Assembly: GCA_030581615.1 (NCBI GenBank)
Contig: JAKTTT010000031.1
Location: 62,001 to 126,000, forward strand
Direction: 5' to 3'
Origin: Alloascoidea africana
Taxonomy: Eukaryota > Ascomycota > Alloascoideomycetes > Alloascoideales > Alloascoideaceae
Length of the DNA stretch: 64,000 nucleotides
Shown: positions 1 through 10,907 of the stretch, piece by piece
Numbering within the stretch: position 1 is the stretch's first letter
Layout: every line of letters begins with the position of its first letter
The notes under the pieces: generated by a model
What the model saw: the letters and a program-made list of their open reading frames with translations, nothing else
Databases searched by the model: none
Told to the model about the DNA's origin: nothing
Position numbers and translations under genes: made by a program

Positions 1-2291
1 TTTGTTAGGTGATTTGTGTCTTGTCTGTTTTACTGGCATCACAACCGTTTTTTTTGTGCCTTATGTTGGGTAAATGTGGACCAGACAAGTGTAGTTCTTA
101 ATGGATAAAAATTATATAAAAGATTTGAAACAAAAATGCAAATGCACACTGGATTCCGCTACTCATGTTCATTCTCGAAATATTTATGGTTTTTGTAAGA
201 TGGTGTGTTGTTTGTACTGTTCGGGATGAATTGTATGAGAGAAGACACGCGCTCCATGACGTAACTGGATGTAGAAAGCCATGTGTTTTAAACCGCAGGT
301 TTGAATGAACCAAAGATTTAATACATCCTAAATCATGTTCATGGTGTTTACTACAGATGCAGAAATGGATATCAAAGTAATATCAGTAGTATGTTAGGAT
401 TCAAGCGTTACTCTTTGCTAACAAGGTAAAAAGGTAAAGGAGTCTTTGGAAATTGAGATAAATTCTTTTCCCTCATACTACTCAACCACCATTGAAGACC
501 AAAAAAGAAAAAAAAATCAAAATTCTAGGAGTATTGGAGTATTTTCAGGTATATCACAAAATCTTTCCCCGGTGATCTGCTCCTAGGTGTTAGAACAGAG
601 ACGCCTAGTTTTAAGTGAACCAAAAAAGAAGCTTTCCCTTTTCTCTTAAATTGTAATAATAAACTATGCTGTTTTAGTGAGAAAGACCACCATAAACGTG
701 TATTTATAGTACGAAAAAAGAGGTCTGAAAAAGGAATGAAAGAAATACTACCCAAAAAGGGAAAAAAGTTCACGATATTCTAAGACATGTGTAAACAGGG
801 AACAATCTCACACAAATTTGCCGCCATTAATGCTATAGAAGAAGAGTGTGCTATTTTGATAGTGATAAGCCTTACAGAAATGCTACGTTCAAGTGCTCAA
901 ACATTGATTAATCGACAATCTATTCGATGAAAAAACTGTCTTCCTTTAGAACCCCCCAAATTAACTTTTAAAGAAAAAAGTCAATTGGAAGAATTTCAAT
1001 GTACTAGAAAAATGCATTCTTTCTTTTCTTGACAATTCTGTGTCTTTCGGCACTTGCTTACTTTGTGAAGCATCCGACATAGTGATGAATGTTATCCTGT
1101 TTGCTCCCTTGTCATATATTCTCAAAGGGTTCGACCTCCACGTATTCGCTAAATGGGTGTTCCAGTTAGGGATACAAAAAGTGATGAGCACAGATAAAAC
1201 TTTTACATTGGTTGAGTAATTAGAGAGGTGATAAGTCCACTGTTGATCTATGCCAACTACAGGGTCTTGTGTGTGCACTCATGAGCTAATAGTCACAGTT
1301 ACAATGAAAATTCAGTTTGATCTCCTTTCCAAATTGTGTGGGAAATGATAGAACAAATTGGAAAAATTGCAACACGCTATAATGGGTTGTTGCATGTCAA
1401 ACCTTGACCAGTTTAGTCCAACTCGTGGTTTGCGTCTGGCAAGAGTGAATAGCCATAGTAATTCGTTCTTCACAGATTTCTTTGGACCAAATAATGAACT
1501 CTCTTACCACACCTATTGTGAGCAGCATATGTAGACGGTCATTTCCTAGACTGTGAAACAGGACAAATTGGAGAATGGACTAATAAACTTTCGAGTTTTT
1601 ATTCTATTTCTTGTTGTTTCTAAGCTTAACTTATTAGCTTTGAGAAGTTAAAAAATACCTTTCAACCTTGGATTCGCAAGGATTCAAGGGGAGTGACAGG
1701 GCTCTGAGAGTTTAGGATCGAAGAGCGATGATCAGGAAAGAGAAAGTGGGTGGAAATAAGCTCTATGTATTCTTCTACGATATCTTTCCTCTTCGGGGCT
1801 TTCTGGGGGTAAAACCCGGGGTTAGCCTGGAGCTTCGTTCCACCAGCATATACAGTACCATCATTGTTGTGCTTTTCTACAAATTTTAATCTGTCTTTAG
1901 ATTAATCCCATTACTTGTAACCGGCAATTCTATTAATATAGCCTGTAGGGGAGGTTTTGCTCACCCTGTTTCTGGAATATAAACAATAGCTCCGTTTTGT
2001 GAGAACAACTGAAGATATCATACGAATAGCTTCATCTTTGAAATTCTAGTTTATATTCAGCACATAGTATACACACATTTTAAAAGCCAGATAGAATAAC
2101 AATAATAATAATAATAATAATAAGTTAATAATGACGATAAAAAAAGTACACTGGACTTCTATTCATGAAAAAGTCACAGAGACAACTCCAACTCTAAAAT
2201 GTATGAACATCAACTGTGTGTGTGTGTGGCTTTACCCAGAGACTCAAAGCAACCAAAAAGTTCAAATATGAATATATATAGATATATGATT
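1..2291. other. gene-poor left edge
   Basis: No open frame here resembles a known protein; the longest are about 100 codons and lack codon structure. The stretch is AT-rich. A short ATA trinucleotide repeat lies near 2098-2125 and a TG run near 2217-2230, just beyond the 3' end of the TVP38 gene. No tRNA-type B box was seen on either strand. A neighbouring gene may begin left of the window. Confidence 0.5.
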
Positions 2292-3254
2292 TCAAACAAA
2301 ACGAGAAGCTCGTTCATCATCTTCTTCTTCATCGTCCTCGTCATCGCTCTCAATGAGAAGGCTTCCCTCGATGCTGTGCAGTTCATCAAGCTCATCATAG
2401 TAACTCAAATCTCTCTGTGCCCTCTTGTAGATCAAAACAGTGGTTATCGCAGTGAAGGTAATTGCAACGATGATAAAAATGACATCCAAGATCCGTGATG
2501 TAGAATCCTTTTTCACATCCCCGAGATCCATAAGCCTTGAACCGACAAAAATATGAACAATCAGTCTTAAGGTCCCCACCGCCGTCGCAATGACGTAGTA
2601 GTTCAGTGGGATGTTTTCAATCGAAGCCATTGCACCGTTGCTCAACGAGTAAGGCAGCGGACAAAAACGTAACATGATGAGCAAAACAAGAGATTGCTTG
2701 TCTCTGCTATCAAAAGCTCTGTTGAGGGCACTGAAGAGTGAGTCGTACCGATTTGCAAGGCCCTTCCCGTAGCTTAAGAAGAACCGGCGAACAACGATAA
2801 ACGAGAGTGTGCACCCTACCACGGTTGCACTCGCAAGCAATGGCCATCCGTAGGGGAAACCGTAGACCATTCCACATATATTTGCTAGGTGTGAGTACCC
2901 TATGATGGGCGGGAACGAGCAGAGCACAATCATGAAAAAGAGAAGAACGGCACCCAAAAAGCCTAGTCCTTGCCACCACTCTACAAACCGGAAAAGAAGA
3001 GCTAAAAGCTGCTTGCTCAGCACAAGCACTGTGATCACTATGCTCAGACCGAGCGCGAGAGCGGTCCAGCAGAGGATTTTTTGAAACCTGCTCAGGTTTT
3101 GGTACGCGAAGAGCACCTGTCTCACAATACTACGGGCAGTGCTTGCCACATCGGCCACCAGAGATCCCAAGCGGGAACTGGAGGGACGAGCGCCCAGGGA
3201 GGTTCGCCTCGACGATGCCCCGTGGGCCCCGTCCGAGGGAATTTGGATAGCCAT
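2292..3254 (-). CDS. TVP38: TVP38/TMEM64-family Golgi membrane protein
   Basis: A 320-residue integral membrane protein of the TVP38/TMEM64 (VTT/DedA-like) family, found in late-Golgi/TGN membranes of yeast. After a Ser/Arg-rich cytosolic N-terminus (about residues 1-60) there are hydrophobic segments near residues 60-80, 95-115 and 130-150. The family core follows with its glycine-rich re-entrant signature around CGMVYGFPYGWP, then LRFCPLPYSLSNGAM, and a last hydrophobic helix near 250-272. The tail is a cytosolic acidic run (ESDDEDDEEEDDE). The length is close to yeast Tvp38 (about 337 residues). The ATG at 3254 is the first in frame and leaves only 136 bp to the 3' end of GCD11, which is transcribed the same way. 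The molecular role in S. cerevisiae is not well defined; the family has been linked to lipid scrambling in animals. Confidence 0.88.
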   Translation of the reverse strand: MAIQIPSDGAHGASSRRTSLGARPSSSRLGSLVADVASTARSIVRQVLFAYQNLSRFQKILCWTALALGLSIVITVLVLSKQLLALLFRFVEWWQGLGFLGAVLLFFMIVLCSFPPIIGYSHLANICGMVYGFPYGWPLLASATVVGCTLSFIVVRRFFLSYGKGLANRYDSLFSALNRAFDSRDKQSLVLLIMLRFCPLPYSLSNGAMASIENIPLNYYVIATAVGTLRLIVHIFVGSRLMDLGDVKKDSTSRILDVIFIIVAITFTAITTVLIYKRAQRDLSYYDELDELHSIEGSLLIESDDEDDEEEDDERASRFV

Positions 3255-3390
3255 TGTTGGTGAGCGATTGCTGTTTCCGTCAGGCTCCGGTCAGGAAGAA
3301 ACTATACTTGTCATTGTGTCTGGTCCTAAATACTTAGTCAGTCCTAACTATATTCACTACACCCGTGCACCTCTCCTTTCTCAGCCCAGC

Positions 3391-5080
3391 TCAGCTTGCC
3401 AACGGCTCCAGAATGGTGCCCTTTTTGATTGAGGCCCATCCGATGAGACGCCAGTGCTTCTCGATACGCCTCGAGAGAGCGATCTTCTCGCCGATTTCGG
3501 TGCAGGCCGGGGTCGTCAGCTGGAGCTTGGCCATGTCAGCCTTCACCGCGACGACTCGGGCACCCGTGGCAGTCGAGCCAATGTTGACCATGAGCACCTC
3601 CGAGGCTTCCAGTTTGCGCACTTTGGCCTGTTTCTTGTCCTCGGTCTTGACTCCGAGAAGACGACGCAGTAAAAAGTAGTTGATCTCAATGTCCGTGTAG
3701 ACCGAGGGAAGATGGCCCTTGGCTCCTACCACCTGGCCCACCAAACGGTCTGCTCTGCACAGAGTTGGATCGACTTTTGTACCAACACCAATAAGACCTC
3801 CAGGAACGGCGAATTTGAGATCATTGTGCTCTGCAAAAAGCGTGATGATCCGTGAGAAAATGCTTCGGCATTGGATCTTTCCGTTACCGTCCTTTGTGAC
3901 GATACCTGGCCGGATCTCAATCTCGTCTCCCAACTTGAACACACCGGTAAGAATCGATCCACCGGCAACACCACCCTTGAGCTCCTCAATCTCCGCACCT
4001 GGCTTGTTGACATCGAAAGAACGGATCACAATGAGTCGTGGGCTCGCGCTAAAGTCTCGCACAGGCACGGGGATTCTCGTTGCGATAAAGTAGTTGACCG
4101 CATCGATGTTGTACTTGAGCTGAGCAGAAATGGGCACAATAGGAGCCTTGTCTGCGGCAGTACCCCTAACGAACTTGAGGATCGACTTTTGGTGTTCGAG
4201 GGCAGACTCCTCTCTCATCAGATCGACTTTGTTTTGTAGAATGATAATGTGCTTCAGCTTCATAATCTCAATCGCAGCAAGATGCTCACCGGTCTGGGGC
4301 TGCGGGCAAGATTCGTTGCCTGCAATGAGCAGCAACGCGGCATCCATCACAGCAGCCCCGGAAAGCATAGTACTCATAAGAATATCGTGCCCAGGACAAT
4401 CCACAAAGGAAACGTGTCTGACGAGTTCGTATTTTGCGTGTTCAAACCCTGGAAGTTCGCATTTGGGCGACACTTCACGATCCGAGGGGAAAGACTTGTA
4501 GCAGTCTGGTGCTGGGCAAGCTGGATCGTTCACCTTGTAAATTTTGGCGTTTGCGTAACCGAGCTTGATGGTAATATTTCGCTCCAGCTCATCTTTAAAT
4601 CTGACGGTCTGGACTCCAGAAATGGCCTTGACGACGGTGGATTTTCCGTGTGCAACGTGTCCGATCGTACCAATGTTTATCGTTGCTTGTCTAATACCCG
4701 GATCAGATTAGTATACTGAGAAGTAGAATTCAACCAAAAATTAACAAAAGAAAAAAAAATACAAACCTGTTGATAATCTCGGGGCTGATTGGTGTCAGCT
4801 TTGAAAAATCAGGATCATCTGGCTGTTCAGGCAAACCACCACCTTCTTCAAATTCCTTCTTCCTTTTCTCTTCCTCGGAAATAATGTCGTCTTCTAAGCC
4901 CACAAACGACACTGTTTTTTTACTATCTCCAGCACCATCAGCGGCAGCGTTGTGCTCTTGTTCATCTCCACTCTCGTCATGCTCGTTGTAGTATTGGTGG
5001 TCCTCCTCCTCTGCAAACTGGTCGTTCAGATTGCCATTTATCACGATATCCGGCGTCTGGGATTGTAAATCGTCTCCCAT
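3391..5080 (-). CDS. GCD11: Translation initiation factor eIF2 gamma subunit
   Basis: The gamma subunit of eIF2, the GTPase that brings initiator Met-tRNA to the 40S subunit. Two exons: 5080-4767 and 4690-3391, joined in frame across a 76-nt intron (4691-4766; donor GTTTGT, branch TACTAAT, acceptor TATTAG). The product is 537 residues, against about 527 in S. cerevisiae. The first exon is an acidic yeast-specific N-terminus ending in SPEIINR. The second opens with [18 protein letters not shown] (G1), then DCPGHD (G3) and NKVD (G4). A cysteine pair CPAPDC and PKC just before G3 is the zinc knuckle seen in this family. Domains II and III follow ([19 protein letters not shown]). The gene is divergent from BUD21, sharing a 295-bp promoter region that holds a Rap1-like motif. 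Essential in yeasts. Confidence 0.96.
4691..4766 (-). other. GCD11 intron
   Basis: A 76-nt intron interrupts the arginine codon just before the G-domain (AG|A). Its donor is GTTTGT, a less common variant. Splicing restores the conserved [14 protein letters not shown] sequence, which confirms both borders. Confidence 0.92.
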
Positions 5081-5375
5081 TCTCGCTTCTTTTGAAGATT
5101 AAACTATACTCCTTTTCCTCCTTTGTGAGAAAAATAAGGGGGCGATTGCTAAAACTAGTGTATAGGCACAACCTTTTGATTCCACAAGCGGAAAAGTTTT
5201 CTGAGTCAACTCCCTTAGGGGGAGAGGTCACATGACATGATACACCCATACACCCAACAGTTTTGTAGGATTGGGAGAAGAAAAAAAATGTTTGAAAGAG
5301 TGAAAAGTTGAATCTTAAGTAGAGCTTTTACTTTATTCACACACGGGCAACGATTGAGGATCACATCACAGCGAG
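5081..5375. promoter_or_regulatory. Divergent GCD11/BUD21 promoter with Rap1-like site
   Basis: This 295-bp region separates two translation/ribosome-biogenesis genes. It contains CACCCATACACCCA at 5243-5256, a match to the Rap1 consensus ACACCCRYACAYM when the preceding A is counted. A GTCACATGAC palindrome lies next to it at about 5228-5237. The assignment to Rap1 is inference, since Rap1 target use varies among basal yeasts. Confidence 0.45.
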
Positions 5376-6143
5376 ATGGCGAAAAAGAGTCGCAAGAATG
5401 GAAATGGGGCGTTATCTTCACCCGCCAAAAAGTCAAAGACAGTTACAACGAGGCAGCCGGAGCCAGTAGAGGAAACATTTGATGATAGCGATGAGTTTCA
5501 TACAGCAGAGGAGGACAATAAAGGAGACTCTAGTGATGAGGAGATTCAAGATGAGAGCATGGATTCAGGCCCGGACTCGGAATCGGAATCGGAATCGGAC
5601 TCGGACTCAGACGATGCGCCGATAGAAGAGGCATCAACAAAAGAAGCGGCACATATCGACAGAGAACGGGAACTAGAAGAGATGGAACAGGAACTGAAAA
5701 AGCAGGAAAAGGAAAAGCGACGGGCATTGGATGCGAGGCTGAAGCAACAAAAGAAGGAAAAAGTGGCTAAACAGAAACAATATGAGGTTACGAATCAGTT
5801 AGAGGAGCTTCCTAGTGAGATTCTCGAGTCGGTGGGCAAGGCTAGAGGAACAGGAGGAAAGCATCAACATCTAATTCTATCAGCAGATGAATCTTCGAAT
5901 TTAAACAAGACGATGGTGCGGGAGCTTAAAAAGGAGAAACATAAACGGAAATCAGGCTTAAAGAAAAATGCATTACTGATATCGAAACAGGAATTGGCTA
6001 AACGACAAAAAGTGATTAAAAAGGGTCCTGTTCATGTCCAGATAGCCCAGAAATCAAAACGGAGCATGGCTCCAGTCAAGGAAATGACGAGCTTTGCAGC
6101 CGATCGGGAAAAGTGGTTTCGACGGGCGGCTCTTAACAAATAG
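5376..6143 (+). CDS. BUD21: U3 snoRNP / SSU processome protein Bud21 (Utp16)
   Basis: A 255-residue, highly charged nucleolar protein. Recognition rests on the C-terminal pattern: an ELPSEILE element near residue 148 matches ELPEELLK of yeast Bud21/Utp16, and the very end, REKWFRRAALNK, matches DRWLNRKALNKG. Between them are basic stretches (KRKSGLKKN, KRQKVIKKGPVHVQIA). The first 80 residues are acidic with Ser-Asp/Glu repeats, then a long coiled-coil-like Glu/Lys segment (about 95-140). In yeast it is a component of the U3-containing processome that matures 18S rRNA. There is no intron. Its 3' end converges on ATX2, with only 64 bp between stop codons. Confidence 0.85.
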   Translation: MAKKSRKNGNGALSSPAKKSKTVTTRQPEPVEETFDDSDEFHTAEEDNKGDSSDEEIQDESMDSGPDSESESESDSDSDDAPIEEASTKEAAHIDRERELEEMEQELKKQEKEKRRALDARLKQQKKEKVAKQKQYEVTNQLEELPSEILESVGKARGTGGKHQHLILSADESSNLNKTMVRELKKEKHKRKSGLKKNALLISKQELAKRQKVIKKGPVHVQIAQKSKRSMAPVKEMTSFAADREKWFRRAALNK

Positions 6144-6207
6144 GTTTATCAAAAAGGGCGTCTTAAATGTTTATATATATCCTTAGGCTGTGTAGTCTAC
6201 ATCTTAA

Positions 6208-7600
6208 TCAATCGTCATCTTTGAACAGTCCTACAAGAAGAGGCAAAAGCATTCCCAACACAGACAGACCCAGCTCTTTGTAGTCCAACCCGGCAGGTGG
6301 TGAGTCTATCTCTATGGCCTCTTCCAGATCCACCACGCCAGGCCCAGTGCCTGCCAGCTGGGGCTGATGATGATGATGAGCAGCCTCAGCCGTGATGTCC
6401 TGCATCACATGGACCGCTACGTAGACAAAGGTCCCGCCGCTGAAGATCAGGAGCAGCGCGGTCGTGAACTGGACGCTGGCCTCGTTGCCGTCGCCGGTGC
6501 TCGAGAAGCAGAGCAAGAGGTAAGTGACGATGGCCGCAAACGGAGCCGAGGAGGCAAAGATGGCCAGATGGAGCCGGATCGTGCTCGTGGAGAAGCTTTC
6601 GCGGAGGAGCACCGCGGTGAGACCAAACGAGGCCGGTAGCTTGTGGACCATGATGGCGATGAAGACGACGAGCGCGAGAACAGAGTCGTTCGAGGCCGAG
6701 CTGGCCCCAAACGCCACGCCGTCCGCGAGCGCGTGGATCGTGAGTCCCAGAGTCGTCGAGGACTCGCCCAGGGCCGCGAGAGGCCTCAGCAGACCGCATC
6801 GGCGAGTGCAATTGCGTCCCGCGACGGTTCTGGTCGAGGGCACGCGAGATGGAGCAGCAGATGGTGAGTCTGAAGCCGGATCTGCGGTGCCTGGCGTTCC
6901 AAGGTCGACTATGCCCACGTAGGACTGTTTCCGGCTTCTTTGCGACTCTGCAACGTGTGGGATCTGGTCAATCAGATACATGAGGACGAATCCCAGGATT
7001 AGGGCCAGCCCGATATATATCCGCAGAGGAGGAAGCGATGAAGACTCATCATCTCTGGGTTGGAGCACAGAGCCGCTTCTACGGAGCAACTGTTTCCAAG
7101 GTTCGGAAGCTGGGGGTTCAGAGTCTTGCGTCTGGGCAATTGCAGTTGCAGTCGTGGCAATGGCCGTCGCGATAGTCTGTGTAGCCTGATCCAGTGCTGT
7201 TGGAGTTGAAGTTGAAGTTTGAGTTGGTGTCGCTGGCGATGTCAAAGCAGGCTGGCCATCACCACCACCGCTAAGGGACTCAAACGAGGATTCGTAGAGC
7301 GTTCCGACGCCCTCTGGAATGACGACAATCAGGGCTGTTCCGATGAGCACGCCCATTCCGAACACAGACACGGCTCTGGTGCCCTTGGACGAGAGATTGG
7401 AGGACAGAGGAAGGAGGCCGCCTAGAAAAGAGCTACTCGGTGGTGTCTCAGTTAGACACGCGGCTGGGCATCATGGCTTTGGTGTTACAGAAGGAGTTGT
7501 TCACCACGGGGAAAAAGGAAACAGTAAAGAGATGAACATACCCTACGCCCATGGCTGCTGAGAGCAGAAGAAGGGACCCGAATCCCTGGACAGAGGCCAT
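6208..7600 (-). CDS. ATX2: ZIP-family metal transporter, ATX2/ZIP9 type
   Basis: A Golgi-type ZIP transporter (human ZIP9, yeast Atx2, which affects manganese homeostasis). Two exons, 7600-7542 and 7432-6208, give 427 residues. The 59-nt first exon encodes MASVQGFGSLLLLSAAMGVG and stops within the first membrane helix. Splicing joins it to SFLGGLLPL, restoring helix I, then the family motif GMGVLIGTALIVVIPEG. A long Ser/Thr/Ala-rich loop with little conservation (about residues 80-140) follows. The metal-binding helix IV core is HALADGVAFGAS, and helix V has IMVHKLPASFGLTAVL. A histidine run HHHH lies in a later loop, and the C-terminus has LLPLLVGLF. The nearer acceptor TTTCTAG would shift the frame, so GAGTAG at 7433 is used. 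Confidence 0.88.
7433..7541 (-). other. ATX2 intron
   Basis: A 109-nt intron with donor GTATGT, branch TCTAAC and acceptor GAGTAG. A second AG ten bases downstream (TTTCTAG) lies inside the exon and would break the frame if used, so it is a possible source of mis-splicing. Confidence 0.85.
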
Positions 7601-7844
7601 AATACAGTGGAACCAAAAGCAGGCTAGTGGAATTTGGAAAAGTAAGAAGGGAAGGAAGAAAGGAAGAAAGTATCTTTACGGTATAAAAAGGGGAGAGGAC
7701 CAACCAACTCCAGTATGGGACGACATGACAAAAACATCAACAAAAGTTTCCCTGTAAGATAAACGAATAATAGATGTATCTCGAGTCTAATCTAATCTTA
7801 GATTTATAATAGACAGTCCAAGCCAATGGGAGCGGAGGGGGAGT

Positions 7845-10589
7845 TCACTTTTCCTGCTCAAGCTCGTCTTCACCAAGTCTGTTTTTTCTCTTGATGTTTC
7901 TCTCGCTTGCACTGAAAAAGGACACATTGGGGAACGGCGGAGTATGGGTCAACAGCATTCGTCTCGTGTTTGCATAGCGCCGTTTCATTCCTTCCCATCG
8001 AGGCCGAGGACGAAGATGATGGTGTGGACGTAAATGGCCAAGCACACGACTTGTCCCCAGACCTTTGCCCTCATGGGTGTCCTTTTTCATACCGCACTGC
8101 TTGACGAAACCTTGATCATCGTCCTTGACGAAAATTGAAGGCGAGGTTGAGATTGAGGTCGAGTTTCCCGGAGGTTCCAATTCCAGCGGGCCGCAGTTGT
8201 TTTGGCGCTGGACATATCTATTTGCTGACTCGTGCTTGATAGAAACCACTGAAGGAGAATAAAAGGGGAATTTATGGTATGTGGGCTGGATGATTGCACT
8301 GGCGTATCTTGTCAGACGAGCTCCACCAACTTGATCCTCGTCCAGCTGGTTCTCCAAGTTTTCTGTCGTCTTCATGCTGTTCATATCCGCAGTATCAGCA
8401 GCAGCAGCATCACCACAGCCTCTGAAATCCTGGAACGAGGACCTGTGCACCATTTTGATACGGGCCGAACCAGCCGTATTCCACTCATGGCCAACGTCTG
8501 CACGGGAATCGGTGTGTTGGGACAACAGGGGCAGAGACGGCGCCACAAGATTGAACACCGGCAAGGTCTCGGAGAGTTGTCGTTTGTGATGTAGGCTCCT
8601 ACTGGAGTATCTGCCTGCAATGTGATAAAAGTCCGGTCTTTCTTGGAATGAAACTGTGGTGGTAGTGGTATTGGAAGACCGATTTGAGATGATTCTTGTC
8701 CGCAAGGTCGTGATGGCACGGTCCAGGGCCAATTCGATCGCACAATGGTTCCGGATCAGGCTGATCTTGGGCCAGGTGGCTCTGGCTCCTCGCAGACTGG
8801 CGTCTTTTAGAAACTCGGGGGTCGGGTTTGCAAGCAGCTTATCGAGCTCCTGGAGCCGGACCTCGGGCAGAATAGTGATATCGCCGCTGTAGCTCTGGGC
8901 CAGCACGGAGCGGGCCTTGGTTGCAACGTTTCGCATGATGCCAATCTCAGAGGCCATGTCGAGATAGTGAATAACCTCTGCGGAACAGAGCCGGTACAGA
9001 TCGACCATGATTTTCCTGAGCGCTGCGGAGGAGGAGTTTTGGTCCTCGTCATCGAGATCAATGTTGGCCAATTTGAGCAAGGGCACTACGTGCGGGTTCA
9101 CCTGGCAGGCGATGATGTGGTTCACGTTGAGCATTTCGGAGATTCTCGTTATCGGGAGATCGTTATCCACGGAGCCGTCGACAAAGCGCACGGACTCGTG
9201 GTTCCACTCCTGGTTGAGACCGGTCTGGGGGTTTTTCTCGAGGATCGTGGTGGACGGAAACACGCCCGGCAGCGAGCAGGACGCGCACACGGCGGACCAA
9301 ATGAGCACGTTCGGGGCCGTCAGGTAGTTGAGCAGACGGGCCTGGTCATGGATGCTTGCGGGCGACACGGTGATGTTGAGGATCTTGCCCGTGCGATAGT
9401 AGGCCGCTTTGAAGGTGAGGTCGCCCAGGAACTGCTTCATCGTGGCCTGGAGGCCGTGGATATCGAACCAGGTGCCGTGCTTGAGCAGCCGCGAGAGGCC
9501 GCGCAAGAAGCCCTCATCGCCATCACCATCACCATCACCATCATTGTCATTGTCCTGGAGGCCGAAGATCTGGAAGCGCCGGTTCACAACGTCTGCCAGC
9601 AGCGGCAGGGCCTCCTCGTTCGTGTGCACGCACAGAATGCTCGCGACAATGGCGCCGGCAGAAGAGCCCGAGACGATTCGCGGGAGCAGGTTGGTTTCCA
9701 GCAGAGTTCGCAGCACGCCGATGTGGACGAGCCCGAAGCAGCCGCCGCCGGACAGAACGAGCGCGGTGCGGCCAAAGGCCTTGCGGGTCTGCATCAGCAT
9801 CGAGAGCAGCAGCTCGTCCGTGATGTCTGCGGCCCTGGGTTGGTGTTCCTGGTCCTGGAGCTGGTCCTGGTCCTGGAGCTGGGAGACGGTGGACTCGAGA
9901 AGCGTCTCCAGCACGGCCTCGCACTCCTCGATGTACTCCTCGATGAGCCGCTTCGTGCCCGCGAAGGAGTGCCGATACAGGCTCACGCTGCCCATGTCAC
10001 CGAGGTCGCGGGTCCAGCCCGTGCGGACGAGGTAGACCAGCCGTCGCAGGTCGCGGGCCTTGCGGGCCTGTTGGAGCTGGGCCAGCCGGTCCTGGACCAG
10101 CCGGTGGTCGTAGCAGGGGCTCTCGGGCTCGGCTTTCCACCGGTTGTGGCCCAGCAGCTCGTCCAGCTTCTGCGATGCCTCGAGCCACTTGTCGTAGGCG
10201 GTTGCATCCTGCTGGGCCCGGAGCAGCTTCGCGATGGTGCTGGTGCTGGTGTTGGTGCCAGGCACAGGCACAGGGCCCGAGATGGAGCCTGGGGCAAACA
10301 GCAGTCCCAGGCTGTACTCGCGAAGCTTCTTGGCCCTGGCGAGCAACGAAAATACCACGGGAGCGAGATCGGGCAGCCCGGTGTGGTCTCTATGGTTCAG
10401 CCGTCCCAGTTGGAGCTCAAGGTGCAGCGCACTATCATCCTGATCTTGATCTTCTGCTTTGCTGGAGTCTGCGTCTGTGTGTGCGCAGGGATCGGAGCAT
10501 CGTGGTCTCGGGGCAGCAGCCAGCGTCTTGAGTCGCGAGAGCAGAGACAGGTCCCAGAGGTCGACGCCGATGCCGCCAGCAGTGTCCAT
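7845..10589 (-). CDS. TGL4: Patatin-domain triacylglycerol lipase, TGL4/TGL5 type
   Basis: A lipid-droplet triacylglycerol lipase of the yeast TGL3/4/5 (plant SDP1) family, 914 residues, which fits TGL4 (about 910) best. An N-terminal family domain includes LVYLVRTGWTRDLGD and IEEYIEECE (about 184-225). The patatin domain starts near 275 with SGGGCFGLVHIGVLR (oxyanion loop). It has nucleophile Ser310 in GSSAG and the catalytic Asp471 in DGS, completing the Ser-Asp dyad. A Gly-Asp run (about 347-359) interrupts the domain. The remaining 430 residues are low-complexity and poorly conserved. The gene is markedly richer in GC than its neighbours, which opens long spurious frames on the other strand. 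TGL4 versus TGL5 cannot be settled by eye. Confidence 0.85.
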   Translation of the reverse strand: MDTAGGIGVDLWDLSLLSRLKTLAAAPRPRCSDPCAHTDADSSKAEDQDQDDSALHLELQLGRLNHRDHTGLPDLAPVVFSLLARAKKLREYSLGLLFAPGSISGPVPVPGTNTSTSTIAKLLRAQQDATAYDKWLEASQKLDELLGHNRWKAEPESPCYDHRLVQDRLAQLQQARKARDLRRLVYLVRTGWTRDLGDMGSVSLYRHSFAGTKRLIEEYIEECEAVLETLLESTVSQLQDQDQLQDQEHQPRAADITDELLLSMLMQTRKAFGRTALVLSGGGCFGLVHIGVLRTLLETNLLPRIVSGSSAGAIVASILCVHTNEEALPLLADVVNRRFQIFGLQDNDNDGDGDGDGDEGFLRGLSRLLKHGTWFDIHGLQATMKQFLGDLTFKAAYYRTGKILNITVSPASIHDQARLLNYLTAPNVLIWSAVCASCSLPGVFPSTTILEKNPQTGLNQEWNHESVRFVDGSVDNDLPITRISEMLNVNHIIACQVNPHVVPLLKLANIDLDDEDQNSSSAALRKIMVDLYRLCSAEVIHYLDMASEIGIMRNVATKARSVLAQSYSGDITILPEVRLQELDKLLANPTPEFLKDASLRGARATWPKISLIRNHCAIELALDRAITTLRTRIISNRSSNTTTTTVSFQERPDFYHIAGRYSSRSLHHKRQLSETLPVFNLVAPSLPLLSQHTDSRADVGHEWNTAGSARIKMVHRSSFQDFRGCGDAAAADTADMNSMKTTENLENQLDEDQVGGARLTRYASAIIQPTYHKFPFYSPSVVSIKHESANRYVQRQNNCGPLELEPPGNSTSISTSPSIFVKDDDQGFVKQCGMKKDTHEGKGLGTSRVLGHLRPHHHLRPRPRWEGMKRRYANTRRMLLTHTPPFPNVSFFSASERNIKRKNRLGEDELEQEK

Positions 10590-10907
10590 GGCGGTTCGAG
10601 ATGTGAAAGGGCAAAGAGCAAAGGAACACTGGGCTAAAAGGACTGGTAGGACTGGTAGGACTGGAAGGACTGGAAGGACTAAAGGGCTAGCGATGGCGGT
10701 GAGAACGAAGTGGCATGTGACTGCCCGAGCGGTACGAAACCACCTTGGACTACGAAATAATGAAAAAAACCCCGGAGCGAAAAGGAATGCAGTGTTGGTA
10801 TAGGTATATAATTAACAAGCGTATTTCTACGGCTAGGCTAGAATAAGGGGTGGATTCGGGAGATGGCGGGCTCAAGCTCGGGCTCAGGCTCAGGCTCAAG
10901 CCCAGGC
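10590..10907. promoter_or_regulatory. TGL4 upstream region with 10-bp tandem repeat
   Basis: This 318-bp gap lies between the SKG6-like stop codon and the TGL4 start. At about 10638-10681 a ten-base unit close to GGACTGGTAG / GGACTGGAAG is repeated four times in tandem. No gene is seen. Confidence 0.5.

Noticed and set aside
1120-1150. tRNA B-box-like GGTTCGACCTCC
   Set aside because: The invariant C after the two variable positions is T, and no A box or acceptor stem is found nearby. No other B-box match was found in the window.
8967-10637. A 556-codon open frame on the plus strand opposite the TGL4-type lipase
   Set aside because: It is the antisense shadow of a GC-rich gene; its product is Val/Gly/Glu/Arg-rich with no motif, while the minus strand has a complete patatin domain.
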